Part shown: piece by piece, positions 55,345 to 64,000 of the stretch | Numbering within the stretch: position 1 is the stretch's first letter | Layout of the letters: each line of letters starts with the position of its first letter | Assembly: GCA_910575475.1 (NCBI GenBank) | Contig: CAJTGD010000015.1 | Span: 1-64,000 of the forward strand | Direction of reading: 5' to 3' | DNA: 64,000 nucleotides | DNA from: Lachnospiraceae bacterium | Lineage (GTDB): Bacteria > Bacillota > Clostridia > Lachnospirales > Lachnospiraceae | The notes under the pieces: model-generated | Seen by the model: the letters and a program-made list of their open reading frames with translations, nothing else | Databases searched by the model: none | What the model was told of the DNA's origin: nothing | Program-made: the position numbers and the translations under genes

Positions 55345-55845
55345 ATGTCTATTCAAAACAATGAAAATCCGGTAATGGAAACTGTAACAGTAAATCGAAG
55401 CCAGATTGAGCACCGTGCAACCTGGATGGGACTGATCTATGATGAACTGAAAAAAGAAGGCTTAGATGCTGAAGGGATTATCCGAAGAGCGATCAGACGG
55501 ACAGGAAATATCCATGGTACAAATTTTAAGAGCCAATGCAGTAATCCACAAAATTGCAACCAGTTTTGCGAAGTATTTCTCGGAACAGAAGATTCTGTGG
55601 GGCCGCAGACATTTGCAATGGATAATATTCAATCGGATGGGGATAATGTGTCTGTTGAATTTCATTATTGTGCACTGGTAAACGCATGGAAAAAGCTGGG
55701 TTTTGACGATGAGACCTGCGCGAGACTGTGTGACATTGCGATGGATGGCGACCGCGGGATTGCAGAAGAAATGGGATTAACACTTGATTTAACGGATACG
55801 ATCGCAGCAGGCTGCAAAAGCTGCAAACTTCATTTTCACAAATAA
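55345..55845 (+). CDS. L-2-amino-thiazoline-4-carboxylic acid hydrolase-like protein
   Basis: A 166-residue protein; ATG 55345 is preferred because GAAAGG is at a proper distance, with ATG 55336 too close. The C-terminal block EFHYCALVNAWKKLGFDDET, then LCDIAMDGDRGIAEEMGL, fits the ATC hydrolase family (PF14196). Its named member opens the thiazoline ring of ATC to S-carbamyl-cysteine in Pseudomonas. Conserved cysteines and histidine in FHYC and CKSCKLHFH may bind metal. The family has many uncharacterised members, so the substrate is open. It is the first gene of the operon, 34 bases before the binding-protein gene. Confidence 0.72.
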   Translation: MSIQNNENPVMETVTVNRSQIEHRATWMGLIYDELKKEGLDAEGIIRRAIRRTGNIHGTNFKSQCSNPQNCNQFCEVFLGTEDSVGPQTFAMDNIQSDGDNVSVEFHYCALVNAWKKLGFDDETCARLCDIAMDGDRGIAEEMGLTLDLTDTIAAGCKSCKLHFHK

Positions 55846-55879
55846 GGTGAAATCCGGCCTGAGACAAGGAGGTTATTAT

Positions 55880-56926
55880 ATGAGAAAGAAATTGTTAGCA
55901 CTTGGGATGTCCTTCCTATTTGGAACAACGTTGATCATATCCGGCTGCGGAAATAGTAACGATGGAAATGTATCAGAACCCACCGTTGAAAATACTGCAG
56001 CACCGGCGGAAGATTCTCAGTCTTCCAAAGAAAATGCAAAATGGAAGGTCGGTCTGACTATTACAGACCTTACGGTTCCCGTATGGGAGGACTATGCAAA
56101 TGCAGTCAAAAAATATGGTGAACAGGAAGGAATGTATGTGAATATCGTAAGTCCGGAAGGAAATGCAGCTGAACAGATCTCCCAAATGGAAAATTTTGTT
56201 ACGGATGGTTATGACGTTATCATCGTCAGCGCCGCCGACAATGAGTCTATGGGACAGGAAGCAAAAAAAGTCACGGATGAAGGCGTCATTGTATTTTCGC
56301 AGGGTTACGAATTTGATAATTATTCAGCAGCCATGTTAGAGGAAAAGCAGGTTTTTGGGCACCACACGGCTGAGATGGCGTCGAAGTGGATCCATGAAAA
56401 ATTTTCGGATGGAAAATGTAAGGTCATTGTAGCCGGAAACCAGACCATTCCGCTGATGATGGAGCGGACGGAAGGCATCTATAACGGCCTGAAAGAATTT
56501 GCGCCAAATACAGAGGTCGTTGCTACGGTATATGGATCAAATGAAGAAGAATTTCTTCCGGTCATGGAAAATGCCTTTACGGCCAACCCGGATGTAGATA
56601 TGGTCATCTCCTATTGTGCCGGCGGGGCCTTGGCAGCACGTGAGGCAGCAAAAGGAATGGGGATGGATTCCGACGATTTTGGTATTTTCTGTACAGACTG
56701 TGACGACGGTGTAGCAGACGCCCTTTACAATGATGACCTGATCCGAGGCGCCTTGAGCATGGGCGGTGGAGATTACATGGCAAAGGCCGTTGTAGAGACA
56801 TTAGTCAAGATGCTGAATGGGGAAGATTATGATAAAGTCATCAATTTTCCGGAGATTGAAGTATATAAAGACGATGTACTGGAGCAGGCAGACGCACTGG
56901 GGTATACCGTACAATCTGCCAAATAG
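55880..56926 (+). CDS. RbsB-type sugar-binding lipoprotein
   Basis: A 348-residue periplasmic-binding-protein type 1 lipoprotein; ATG 55880 follows AAGGAGG. Signal peptide with lipobox ISGC near residues 21-24, then a Ser/Glu/Asn linker. The fold is the ribose/galactose type: an early SxDLTVPVWED-like strand, DVIIVSAADNESM in the first lobe and MVISYCAGGALAAREAAKGMG in the second. It delivers the substrate to the RbsA/RbsC-type transporter encoded next. Confidence 0.92.
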   Translation: MRKKLLALGMSFLFGTTLIISGCGNSNDGNVSEPTVENTAAPAEDSQSSKENAKWKVGLTITDLTVPVWEDYANAVKKYGEQEGMYVNIVSPEGNAAEQISQMENFVTDGYDVIIVSAADNESMGQEAKKVTDEGVIVFSQGYEFDNYSAAMLEEKQVFGHHTAEMASKWIHEKFSDGKCKVIVAGNQTIPLMMERTEGIYNGLKEFAPNTEVVATVYGSNEEEFLPVMENAFTANPDVDMVISYCAGGALAAREAAKGMGMDSDDFGIFCTDCDDGVADALYNDDLIRGALSMGGGDYMAKAVVETLVKMLNGEDYDKVINFPEIEVYKDDVLEQADALGYTVQSAK

Positions 56927-57008
56927 GGCATGAACAGCGTCAGTGTAATACAGGGTGTCATCGCATTATCTCACCCTGTATTCCCCATATCTGAAAGGAT
57001 GGCAGCAG

Positions 57009-58502
57009 ATGGAGAAGAACACAGTACTTAAATTAGAAAATATATCAAAACAATATCCCGGCGTCCTGGCTCTTGATCATTTAAACATTGCATTCCAGGA
57101 AGGGGAAATCCATGCCCTGCTGGGTGAAAACGGTGCAGGAAAATCCACACTGATCAAAGTGTGTACCGGCGCCGTCAGACCGTCATCAGGGACGATTGAA
57201 ATAAACGGCCGGCAATATTCCCAGATAACACCGCAGCTTTCAGAAGAAAACGGCGTAGCCGTTGTATATCAGGAGCTAAACCTTGTGAATGAACTTTCTG
57301 TGGCAGAAAATATATATCTGGGTCAAAAAATCGGTGCAAAGCATATTTTTAATAAGTCCGTCATTGAGCAGAAAGCCGATGAGCTTCTAAGCAGACTGGG
57401 CATGAATATCTCTTCCAGATCAAAAGTCAAGGATTTAAGTCCCGGATATCAGCAGCTGGTAGAGATTGCAAAGGCTCTGAGCCATGATGCCCGTATCCTG
57501 ATCCTGGACGAACCTTCGGCCGCTTTGACAGATACCGAGGTGCAGAAGCTATTTAAAACCATTCTGAAAATGAAAGCAATGGGCACCACAATCATATATA
57601 TTTCTCATCGTCTGGATGAAATTTTTCAGATTGCAGACCGCGTAACGATCTTCCGGGATGGATGTAAGATACAAACACTGGATGTAAAAGATACCGATAA
57701 AGACACCCTGATCCGCCTGATGGTGGGCAGGGAAATGACAGAAATTTATCCGAAATATACCGGGAGCCGCAGTGAAGAGATCATACTCGAGACAGATCAT
57801 CTTTGCGGCAATGGATTAAAAGATATCTCCTTCCAGGTAAAAAAAGGGGAAATCCTGGGGCTGGGCGGACTGGTCGGCGCCGGCCGCACAGAACTGGCCC
57901 AGATACTGTTTGGCGCTGCCAAGAAGGAATCCGGCAGGATCCTGCTTCATGGTAAAGAAGTACAGATCAGCGATTCCGCACAGGCAATTGAACATGGCAT
58001 CGCTCTCGTCCCTGAAGACCGAAAACAACAAGGGCTGATCCTGAAAATGAGCATAGAAAAAAACATTTCACTTGCATCCTTAAAAAGAATATCAAAAGGA
58101 CTCGTAATTCATAACCGTACAGAAAAAAAGATTGCAGGTGATTATGCAAAAGCATTGAAGTTAAAGGCGGCCAGTCTGGAATTTGAGGCAGATACTTTAA
58201 GCGGAGGTAATCAGCAAAAGATCGTCCTGGCAAAATGGATGGCTACAGAGCCGGAAATCATTATCCTGGATGAGCCGACACGCGGCGTTGACGTCGGGGC
58301 AAAATACGAAATTTACTTATTAATGCACGAAATGGTCCGGGCAGGAAAGACACTCATCATGATCTCCTCTGAAATGGAGGAATTGATCAATATGTCCGAC
58401 CGTATTGTGGTTTTGAGTGAGGGCCGGCAGACAGGCGAATTAAAAAAAGAGGAGTTTGATCAGGAAAAAATATTGAAATATGCGTCTGGTGCTGAAAGTT
58501 AA
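57009..58502 (+). CDS. RbsA-type sugar ABC transporter ATPase
   Basis: A 497-residue double ATPase; ATG 57009 follows AAGGATGG. First domain: Walker A GENGAGKST near residue 39, a DLSPGYQQLVEIAKA signature and LILDEPSAALTD Walker B. Second domain: altered P-loop GLVGAGRTEL, signature LSGGNQQKIVLAKW and ILDEPTRGVDVG. This asymmetry is normal for CUT2 sugar ATPases. It works with the RbsC-type permease downstream (12-base gap). Confidence 0.95.
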   Translation: MEKNTVLKLENISKQYPGVLALDHLNIAFQEGEIHALLGENGAGKSTLIKVCTGAVRPSSGTIEINGRQYSQITPQLSEENGVAVVYQELNLVNELSVAENIYLGQKIGAKHIFNKSVIEQKADELLSRLGMNISSRSKVKDLSPGYQQLVEIAKALSHDARILILDEPSAALTDTEVQKLFKTILKMKAMGTTIIYISHRLDEIFQIADRVTIFRDGCKIQTLDVKDTDKDTLIRLMVGREMTEIYPKYTGSRSEEIILETDHLCGNGLKDISFQVKKGEILGLGGLVGAGRTELAQILFGAAKKESGRILLHGKEVQISDSAQAIEHGIALVPEDRKQQGLILKMSIEKNISLASLKRISKGLVIHNRTEKKIAGDYAKALKLKAASLEFEADTLSGGNQQKIVLAKWMATEPEIIILDEPTRGVDVGAKYEIYLLMHEMVRAGKTLIMISSEMEELINMSDRIVVLSEGRQTGELKKEEFDQEKILKYASGAES

Positions 58503-58513
58503 GGAGGGTATTT

Positions 58514-59476
58514 ATGAGTTCTAAAACAGCAGTAAAAAAGATTTTTAAACAATATGGCATTACATTCGTTTTAATTGCTTTGTGTATTTTGTTTACAATT
58601 TTAAACCCAGTCTTTCTTACATTGAGAAACATCATGAACGTAATGCGCCAGATGTCCATGATCGGCATCGCATCCGTAGGCGGTATGCTGGTGATCATCC
58701 AGGGCGGAATTGACCTCTCGGAGGGAGCCGTTGTCTCATTTGTGAATGTCATATGCGCATGTCTCATGATGAAGGCCGGTATCTCTCCGGTACTTGCAGT
58801 CCTCATCAGCCTGGTCATTTCTGCCGCCATCGGTTATTTTAACGGAATCCTTGTAACGATGGCAAAAATGCCTCCCCTGATCGTAACACTGGCAGTGCAG
58901 GGCATTTTGTATGGCATATCATATATTATTACCAACAGCCACTCCATTGCAGGGTTCCCCAACGGCTTTCGATTTATCGGACAGGGATATATAGGCTTTT
59001 TACCTGTTCCCGTCATATTGATGGCAGTTGTACTGGTCATTGGGTGGTTTGTATTGAACAAGACATATTTTGGACGCTTTATCTATGCAATTGGCGGAAA
59101 TGATGAAGTTGCCAGACTTTCCGGCATCCGCGTCAACCGTATCCGTCGAATGGTCTATACACTTGGCGGACTATTCGCAGGACTCTCCGGAATGATCTTT
59201 TTATCCCGTCTGATGTCCGGACAGGCAAATACCGGCGTTGGATTTGAAATGGATGTTTTGACGGCACTTGTGCTGGGCGGCGTCAGTATCAACGGAGGAT
59301 CCGGAAAAATATTTAATGCAGTTATGGGCGTGGCAATTATCGGCGTACTAAACAATGGCCTTGTATTGATCAACGTCAATCAACATGTTCAGGAGGTCAT
59401 AAAAGGAGTCGTATTAGTCGCTGCCGTTGCTTTTGACTGCCTGTCAAAGAGCAGAGCTTCTTCTCTGGAAGCATAA
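58514..59476 (+). CDS. RbsC-type sugar ABC transporter permease
   Basis: A 320-residue permease with about ten hydrophobic segments and AAGGAGG upstream of ATG. It has the CUT2 family signature GGIDLSEGAVVSFVNV after helix 2 and the AIGGNDEVARLSGIRVNRIR cytoplasmic loop that meets the ATPase. It forms the transmembrane part of the importer with the lipoprotein and RbsA-type protein. Confidence 0.95.
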   Translation: MSSKTAVKKIFKQYGITFVLIALCILFTILNPVFLTLRNIMNVMRQMSMIGIASVGGMLVIIQGGIDLSEGAVVSFVNVICACLMMKAGISPVLAVLISLVISAAIGYFNGILVTMAKMPPLIVTLAVQGILYGISYIITNSHSIAGFPNGFRFIGQGYIGFLPVPVILMAVVLVIGWFVLNKTYFGRFIYAIGGNDEVARLSGIRVNRIRRMVYTLGGLFAGLSGMIFLSRLMSGQANTGVGFEMDVLTALVLGGVSINGGSGKIFNAVMGVAIIGVLNNGLVLINVNQHVQEVIKGVVLVAAVAFDCLSKSRASSLEA

Positions 59477-59506
59477 ACAAGTAATCGAATACGAGGAGGA
59501 ATAAAG

Positions 59507-60346
59507 ATGGAATATAGAGAACATTATTGCTATGTAGAGCCTGAAATCCGGCTGCATTATATTGATGAAGGGGAAGGGAAAACAATCCTGTTTTTCACCG
59601 GATTTTCCGGAAGTACTCAGGGATTTTTTCATCAGATCGAATATTTTAAAAAATCTTTCCGAGTCATTGCCGTAGATCCCAGAAATCACGGTAAATCCTC
59701 CTACTCTCCGAGGGGAAACAGCTATGCGCAGCAGGGCAGAGATCTTGGAACTCTGATAGATGCATTAGGGCTGGATCATGTCATATTAGCAGGATGGAGT
59801 TTCGGGGCATATGCCGTCTTAAATTATCTGGAACAATATGGGACAGATAAGGTGGATGCTTTTATTACTATTGACAATCCGGTCTGTGCCATTCAAGAAG
59901 ACCCTTTGGAATACCGTGCTGGGAATCTGGATATGCTTCGGGAATTTCACTTTCAATATTTTCAGTCAGAGGAAGGCTTCCGCCAATTTATAATAAAAAA
60001 TTTTATTGACGGGATATTTTTTATGAATCCGCCCAAAGACGAATATGAACGTGAAAGCATCTTAAACACCTGCCTGCATCTGCCTCTGGAGGCTGCCGGC
60101 CAGCTGATCGTGGACGGACATCTTTCCGATAAAAGATCCGTCATGGCAGATGTAGACAGGAAAATCCCCTGTCTTCATTATGTAGCGGAATATAGAGCTG
60201 CGGAAGGAATGAAGTGTATCCCCAGAGACTATCCAAACAGTGAGGTCGTAACACTTGGAAATCACATGATGTTTTATGAATTTCCGGATGAGTTTAACCG
60301 GATTCTGGACGCCTTTTTAAAAAAGCACAATCTTATGCCACAGTAA
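59507..60346 (+). CDS. Alpha/beta hydrolase
   Basis: A 279-residue cytoplasmic hydrolase with GAGGAGG before ATG. FTGFSG near residue 30 is the oxyanion-hole region. The nucleophile serine lies in GWSFGAY (about residues 97-103), and the GNHMMFYE motif near the C-terminus offers the histidine; an aspartate likely precedes in the LHYVAEYR region. The fold and motifs fit small-molecule esterases, lactonases or C-C hydrolases. It follows the importer by 30 bases, so it should act on the imported compound or its product. Confidence 0.88.
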   Translation: MEYREHYCYVEPEIRLHYIDEGEGKTILFFTGFSGSTQGFFHQIEYFKKSFRVIAVDPRNHGKSSYSPRGNSYAQQGRDLGTLIDALGLDHVILAGWSFGAYAVLNYLEQYGTDKVDAFITIDNPVCAIQEDPLEYRAGNLDMLREFHFQYFQSEEGFRQFIIKNFIDGIFFMNPPKDEYERESILNTCLHLPLEAAGQLIVDGHLSDKRSVMADVDRKIPCLHYVAEYRAAEGMKCIPRDYPNSEVVTLGNHMMFYEFPDEFNRILDAFLKKHNLMPQ

Positions 60347-60364
60347 AGGAGGAGAATACCGCTT

Positions 60365-61366
60365 ATGAAAAAAATAATAAATACGCCGGAAAATTATGTA
60401 CGTGATACGATAGAAGGCATCATTGCAGCATATGGAGACCGTTTAAAATTATTGAATGGGGATTTTCGCATGGTTATGGCCCGCCAAATGCCAAAGCCCG
60501 GAAAAGTAGGAATCGTGACCGGCGGAGGAAGCGGCCATCTTCCCCTGTTCCTGGGATATGTCGGAAAAGGCATGGCTGATGGATGTGCAGTAGGAAATGT
60601 ATTTGCTTCCCCTTCTTCCGGCAAAATGGCAGATTTGATAAGAGCCTGTGATTTTGGCGGGGGCGTATTATGCCTGTATGGAAATTACGGCGGAGACAAT
60701 ATGAACTTCCAGATGGCCTGTGACGAGGTTGAGATAGACGGCATCCAGACAGAAATTGTCACAGCCGCTGATGATGTAGCCTCTGCTCTTTCCGAAAATG
60801 CCCAGAAGCGCCGCGGTGTGGCAGGACTGATCTATGCATATAAAATTGCAGGAGCTGCAGCAGATGAGATGATGAATCTTCAGGAAGTAGCAGATATAAC
60901 CAGGAAGGCTCTAAACAATATCCGAAGTATGGGCATTGCCCTGTCTCCCTGCATTGTCCCTGAAGTCGGTGTTACAACCTTCACCATCGGAGAGGATGAA
61001 GTAGAAATCGGCATGGGGATCCACGGAGAAAAAGGAATCGAAGTACACAAGATGATGACTGCTGATGAACTTGCGGCGGTCATGCTTGAAAAAATAGTAT
61101 CTGACAATCCTTTGGAAAATGGAGATGAGGTTTCTGTGTTAGTGAATGGCTTAGGCGCCACTCCATTAGAAGAACAGATGATCTTTTACCGTGCGGTACA
61201 TAAGTTATTAGACAATCGGGGCGTTTCTGTCGTTCTGCCGCATATCGGAGAATATGCTACATCCATGGAAATGGCCGGTCTGTCCCTGACTGTTTTTAAA
61301 TTGGATGATCAGTTAAAACGTCTTTTAAAGGCTCCTGCCTCAACACCATTTTATAACTTTTCATGA
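60365..61366 (+). CDS. Dihydroxyacetone kinase subunit DhaK-like
   Basis: A 333-residue homologue of DhaK, the substrate-binding subunit. The GGGSGHLPLFLGYVGKGMAD loop is near residues 55-75, and the covalent-substrate histidine lies in MGIHGEKGIE (His220), as in DhaK. It binds ketoses or aldoses such as dihydroxyacetone and passes phosphate from DhaL-bound ATP. No DhaM is nearby, so an ATP-dependent or non-canonical substrate is likely. There is a strong AAAGGAGGAG site. Confidence 0.9.
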   Translation: MKKIINTPENYVRDTIEGIIAAYGDRLKLLNGDFRMVMARQMPKPGKVGIVTGGGSGHLPLFLGYVGKGMADGCAVGNVFASPSSGKMADLIRACDFGGGVLCLYGNYGGDNMNFQMACDEVEIDGIQTEIVTAADDVASALSENAQKRRGVAGLIYAYKIAGAAADEMMNLQEVADITRKALNNIRSMGIALSPCIVPEVGVTTFTIGEDEVEIGMGIHGEKGIEVHKMMTADELAAVMLEKIVSDNPLENGDEVSVLVNGLGATPLEEQMIFYRAVHKLLDNRGVSVVLPHIGEYATSMEMAGLSLTVFKLDDQLKRLLKAPASTPFYNFS

Positions 61367-61385
61367 ATGACTTGGAGGCTAATCT

Positions 61386-62018
61386 ATGAATATACAATTT
61401 ATGAAAGCAGCTGTTTTATCTATCTACGAAAAAATAACGGAAAACAAGGAATATCTGATTCAATTGGATCAGCAAAACGGAGATGGCGATCTTGGACTCT
61501 CCATGCAGAACGGATTTCAGTCATTATGCGATTTTTTCTGCTCTGTGGAAGAGGAAGATCTGGGAAAGATATTTATGCTGGCATCAAGAAGATTTAATGA
61601 AGCAGCCCCCTCTTCACTTGGCACAATTCTTTCGATCGGTATGATGGGAATTGCAAAAAAACTGAAAGGGAAATCCGAATTTACACTGGAAGACATGACC
61701 GATGCACTACAGGCCGGCGCGGACAATATTATGGATAAAGCACACTCAAAGCCGGGTGAAAAAACAATTTTGGATGCACTGATCCCTGCCATAGAGTGCA
61801 TGCGGCAATACACTGCTAAAGAACTAAAGAAGGCTTGTGCTGCCGCTGCTGCGGCTGCGGCGCAGGGATCTGAGCGTACAAAAGAAATGAAATCCGTACA
61901 TGGACGTGCTGCCTACTATGCAGATCAAAGCATCGGTGTACTGGACGGAGGCTCTGTGGTCGGAAAACTGATTTTTGAAGGAATAGCAGATGCTGCGGGG
62001 GATGAGTATGATCGATAA
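61386..62018 (+). CDS. Dihydroxyacetone kinase subunit DhaL-like
   Basis: A 210-residue nucleotide-binding subunit. The Mg-ADP aspartate motif QQNGDGDLGLSMQNGF is near residues 25-40, followed by PSSLGTILSIGMMG, KTILDALIPAI and the C-terminal GRAAYYADQSIGVLDGGS. It partners with the DhaK-like protein 19 bases upstream. The cysteine-desulfidase-like gene begins inside its last codons (11-base overlap). Confidence 0.9.
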   Translation: MNIQFMKAAVLSIYEKITENKEYLIQLDQQNGDGDLGLSMQNGFQSLCDFFCSVEEEDLGKIFMLASRRFNEAAPSSLGTILSIGMMGIAKKLKGKSEFTLEDMTDALQAGADNIMDKAHSKPGEKTILDALIPAIECMRQYTAKELKKACAAAAAAAAQGSERTKEMKSVHGRAAYYADQSIGVLDGGSVVGKLIFEGIADAAGDEYDR

Positions 62019-63285
62019 ACAGATTTATGAAAATTATATCCAGATTCTCCGAAATGAACTCGTGCCTGCTATGGGATGTACCGAACCGATAGCAATTGCC
62101 TATGCGGCCGCAAAAGCCCGGTCTGTACTTGGTGAAATACCGGAACATATATCCGTGCGCTGCAGCGGCAATATCATAAAAAATGTAAAAGGTGTCATTG
62201 TACCAAATTCCGGCGGGCTCAAAGGAATGAAAGCAGCAGCGGTCTTAGGCGTAGTCGGCGGAGATCCAGGCCGAAAGTTAGAAGTATTAAACAGCGTGAA
62301 AAAACAGGATATTGAAAAAACAAAACAGCTTACAGAACAAAAGGGATATTGTACCAGCGAGCTTGCAGAAAATGTTGACAACCTGTATATAGAAATCTCA
62401 GTGTATTACAAAGATAAAAGTGCTAAGGTTACAGTCCGTGGAAAGCATACGAACATCTGTAAAATCGAAAAGGATGGATGCACGGTCTTTTCATATGACG
62501 GAAAGGATGAGGCAGAAGCTCTTAAGGGAGACAAGTCTCTCCTCGATATAAGGCATATTTATGATTTTACAAATGAGGTTGAAATGAAAGATATTTATGA
62601 TATAATTACTTTACAAATAAATTATAACACTATGATTTCCGATGAGGGGCTGCGGTTCCCATATGGAGCCCAGGTAGGGCGCACGCTTTTAGAAGAATAT
62701 GGGGAACAAAATGTCGCGGTCCGTGCCCGTGCAAAAGCAGCAGCAGGCTCTGATGCCAGAATGAGCGGCTGTCCGCTTCCGGTTGTGATTAATTCAGGCA
62801 GTGGGAACCAGGGAATCGCGGTTTCTATTCCGGTCATCGAATATGCCCGGGAATGGGATACCGCAAACGAGAAGCTCTATCGTGCGCTGGTTTTAGCGAA
62901 TCTTATTTCTATCCATCAGAAACGGTTCATTGGCGATCTGTCTGCATACTGCGGTGCAACGAGCGCCGGCTGCGGCGCCGCATGTGGAATTGCCTATCTG
63001 AAGGATGCCCGTTATCAGGAAATATGTGATACGATCACAAATTCAATCGCGACAATCGGCGGGATGATCTGTGACGGAGCAAAGGCTTCCTGTGCGGCTA
63101 AGATTGCAGCAGCGGTTGAAACAGCGATTACCGCCTATAAAATGAGCATCCAAAAAAGAGTCTTTCAGCCGGGCGAAGGGTTGGTAGAAGATGATATTGA
63201 AAAGACAATCCGCAATTTCGGCATAGTCGGCCGCGAGGGAATGAGAGAGACAGATGTTGATATTTTAAAGCTTATGTGTGAGTAA
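62008..63285 (+). CDS. L-cysteine desulfidase-like protein (CyuA/UPF0597)
   Basis: About 425 residues; ATG 62008 is chosen with GGGGG upstream (ATG 62002 is also possible). It matches the UPF0597/serine dehydratase alpha-like family that includes L-cysteine desulfidase: VPAMGCTEPIAIAYA near residue 20, IVPNSGGLKGM, SGSGNQGIAVSIPV and a C-terminal cysteine set GATSAGCGAACGIAYL and GGMICDGAKASCAAKI that would hold a [4Fe-4S] cluster. The enzyme turns cysteine to pyruvate, ammonia and sulfide. Coupling to DhaL and the ATC-hydrolase-like gene suggests that the imported molecule yields cysteine or a related thiol/amino acid. Confidence 0.82.
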   Translation: MIDKQIYENYIQILRNELVPAMGCTEPIAIAYAAAKARSVLGEIPEHISVRCSGNIIKNVKGVIVPNSGGLKGMKAAAVLGVVGGDPGRKLEVLNSVKKQDIEKTKQLTEQKGYCTSELAENVDNLYIEISVYYKDKSAKVTVRGKHTNICKIEKDGCTVFSYDGKDEAEALKGDKSLLDIRHIYDFTNEVEMKDIYDIITLQINYNTMISDEGLRFPYGAQVGRTLLEEYGEQNVAVRARAKAAAGSDARMSGCPLPVVINSGSGNQGIAVSIPVIEYAREWDTANEKLYRALVLANLISIHQKRFIGDLSAYCGATSAGCGAACGIAYLKDARYQEICDTITNSIATIGGMICDGAKASCAAKIAAAVETAITAYKMSIQKRVFQPGEGLVEDDIEKTIRNFGIVGREGMRETDVDILKLMCE

Positions 63286-63302
63286 CATACATATCTTGAT
63301 GC

Positions 63303-63372
63303 CACAATGAATTGGGATGATGCGCAAGCAGGTCATCCATTTCCTGGCGGAAATTGGTGACAAAATATAATC
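63303..63372 (+). pseudogene. Relic of the 51143-51568 gene family
   Basis: About 60 bases match, on the plus strand, the start of the minus-strand gene at 51143-51568: the shared blocks ATGAATTG, GCGCAAGCAGGTCATC and GCGGAAATTGGTGACAAA appear in the same order, with a 6-7-base insertion and one extra base that breaks the frame. It sits in the spacer between the cysteine-desulfidase-like gene and gntR. The remaining spacer to 63475 shows no gene. Confidence 0.6.
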
Positions 63373-63475
63373 TTGTTTTGGGAATCGACTGGCTTATATA
63401 TGATACTGAGCGCCGGATAAATCTGCCGTTTAGTATAAGTAAACGCAGAGGAAATCAAGAAGGAGAAGTATTAGG

Positions 63476-64000
63476 ATGCAGAAGGTTGCTCTAAAAGATC
63501 AGATTTATCAGAATATTTTAAATGAGATTCAGTATGGAAAATTAAGTACTAATGCTATTATCAACGAAAAAGATTTCACAGAAAAATTTGCCGTAAGCAA
63601 GACGCCTGTCCGCGAAGCTTTAGTCAGATTATGCAGTGAAGGGATTCTTGAGAATCTTCCCAGATATGGATATCGTTTGATCCCGGTCACGCAAAGCGAG
63701 ATCCAGGAAATCATTGAATATCGCAAAATCGTAGAGATAGAGGCGCTTCGGCTAAGTTATCATTTTATAGGTCCAGTTGAAATCGACCAGCTGAGAGCAT
63801 TGGACGCAAGCGGACAGGAAGCTCTGGAATCAAGAAATGCTCGCCTGTCATGGGAAATCAATGAGAAATTCCATTGGGAATTGGCAAATCTTTGTCCTAA
63901 CAGATATTTTCGCAGCACAATAAAAAATGCATTAAGCGTAGGAAACAGATATGCAAATCAATATTATTCCAGCATCTGGACGGATGAAAAGCCAGTGGAT
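63476..64000 (+). CDS. GntR-family (FadR-type) regulator, partial
   Basis: The first 175 residues of a GntR regulator, cut by the window end. ATG 63476 follows AAGGAG. The N-terminal winged HTH reads INEKDFTEKFAVSKTPVREAL, followed by the wing LPRYGYRLIPV. The FCD-type helical ligand domain has begun (IIEYRKIVEIEALRL, NEKFHWELA), the latter with a likely metal-ligand histidine. It is encoded just after the last enzyme gene and probably represses the operon through the GTTGTACAAC palindrome at 55307. Confidence 0.88.
   Translation, partial: MQKVALKDQIYQNILNEIQYGKLSTNAIINEKDFTEKFAVSKTPVREALVRLCSEGILENLPRYGYRLIPVTQSEIQEIIEYRKIVEIEALRLSYHFIGPVEIDQLRALDASGQEALESRNARLSWEINEKFHWELANLCPNRYFRSTIKNALSVGNRYANQYYSSIWTDEKPVD

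Overview
The window looks like a chromosomal segment of a gut Lachnospiraceae-type Clostridium (Firmicutes). The evidence is strong AGGAGG-type ribosome binding sites, mid GC content, GPH-type sugar symporters, many signal-less glycoside hydrolases, ABC sugar importers without their own ATPase, TetR/AraC/LysR/GntR one-component regulators, and an ECF sigma/anti-sigma pair. Species cannot be named from sequence alone. No rRNA or tRNA gene and no CRISPR array was seen.

Layout. 0-2.1 kb: LysR regulator with a broken LysE exporter, a small excisionase-like HTH gene and a decayed transposon-protein relic. 2.1-22.4 kb: a long minus-strand locus for plant-type glycosides. It holds two GPH symporters, an AraC regulator overlapping a small HPr/Crh-like protein, a PKD-tailed alpha/beta hydrolase, and GH2, GH78, apiosidase-like (DUF5060/4038), two GH3 and a GH43 enzyme. 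None has a signal peptide, so intact glycosides are probably imported and trimmed in the cytoplasm. 22.4-26.3 kb: MATE exporter with divergent TetR, then transposase wreckage. 26.4-41.5 kb: a second minus-strand sugar locus. It has an ABC importer (binding protein and two permeases), a large putative (alpha/alpha)6 glycosidase present as one intact and one ruined copy, a Gfo/Idh/MocA dehydrogenase, two TIM-barrel epimerases, AraC, GH4, a BadF-type sugar kinase and a DUF7916-like TIM barrel. 41.8-55.1 kb: a mixed region with a frameshifted Rpn nuclease, thioesterase, truncated ECF sigma factor with its putative anti-sigma, DUF362 ferredoxin-like protein, DegV, GH172, a CmpB-like membrane protein, HAD phosphatase, a YbhN/LPG-synthase-like membrane protein, radical SAM and TetR. 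55.2-64 kb: a more AT-rich plus-strand operon with an ATC-hydrolase-like protein, Rbs-type ABC importer, alpha/beta hydrolase, DhaK/DhaL kinase, cysteine-desulfidase-like enzyme and a GntR regulator running off the window end.

Three things stand out. (1) GH2, GH3 and GH78 enzymes with unrelated catalytic folds appear to share a similar two-part helical C-terminal tail. (2) Many genes are shortened by internal deletions that keep both ends (GH43-type remnant, large glycosidase copy, NAD(P)H oxidoreductase, ECF sigma factor, transposase). (3) The last operon joins a thiazoline-ring hydrolase family to a cysteine desulfidase, a ketose-type kinase and a sugar importer, a combination that suggests an uncharacterised catabolic route for a sulfur-containing, sugar-like substrate. 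About 100-bp inverted-repeat elements (three related copies) are scattered between genes.
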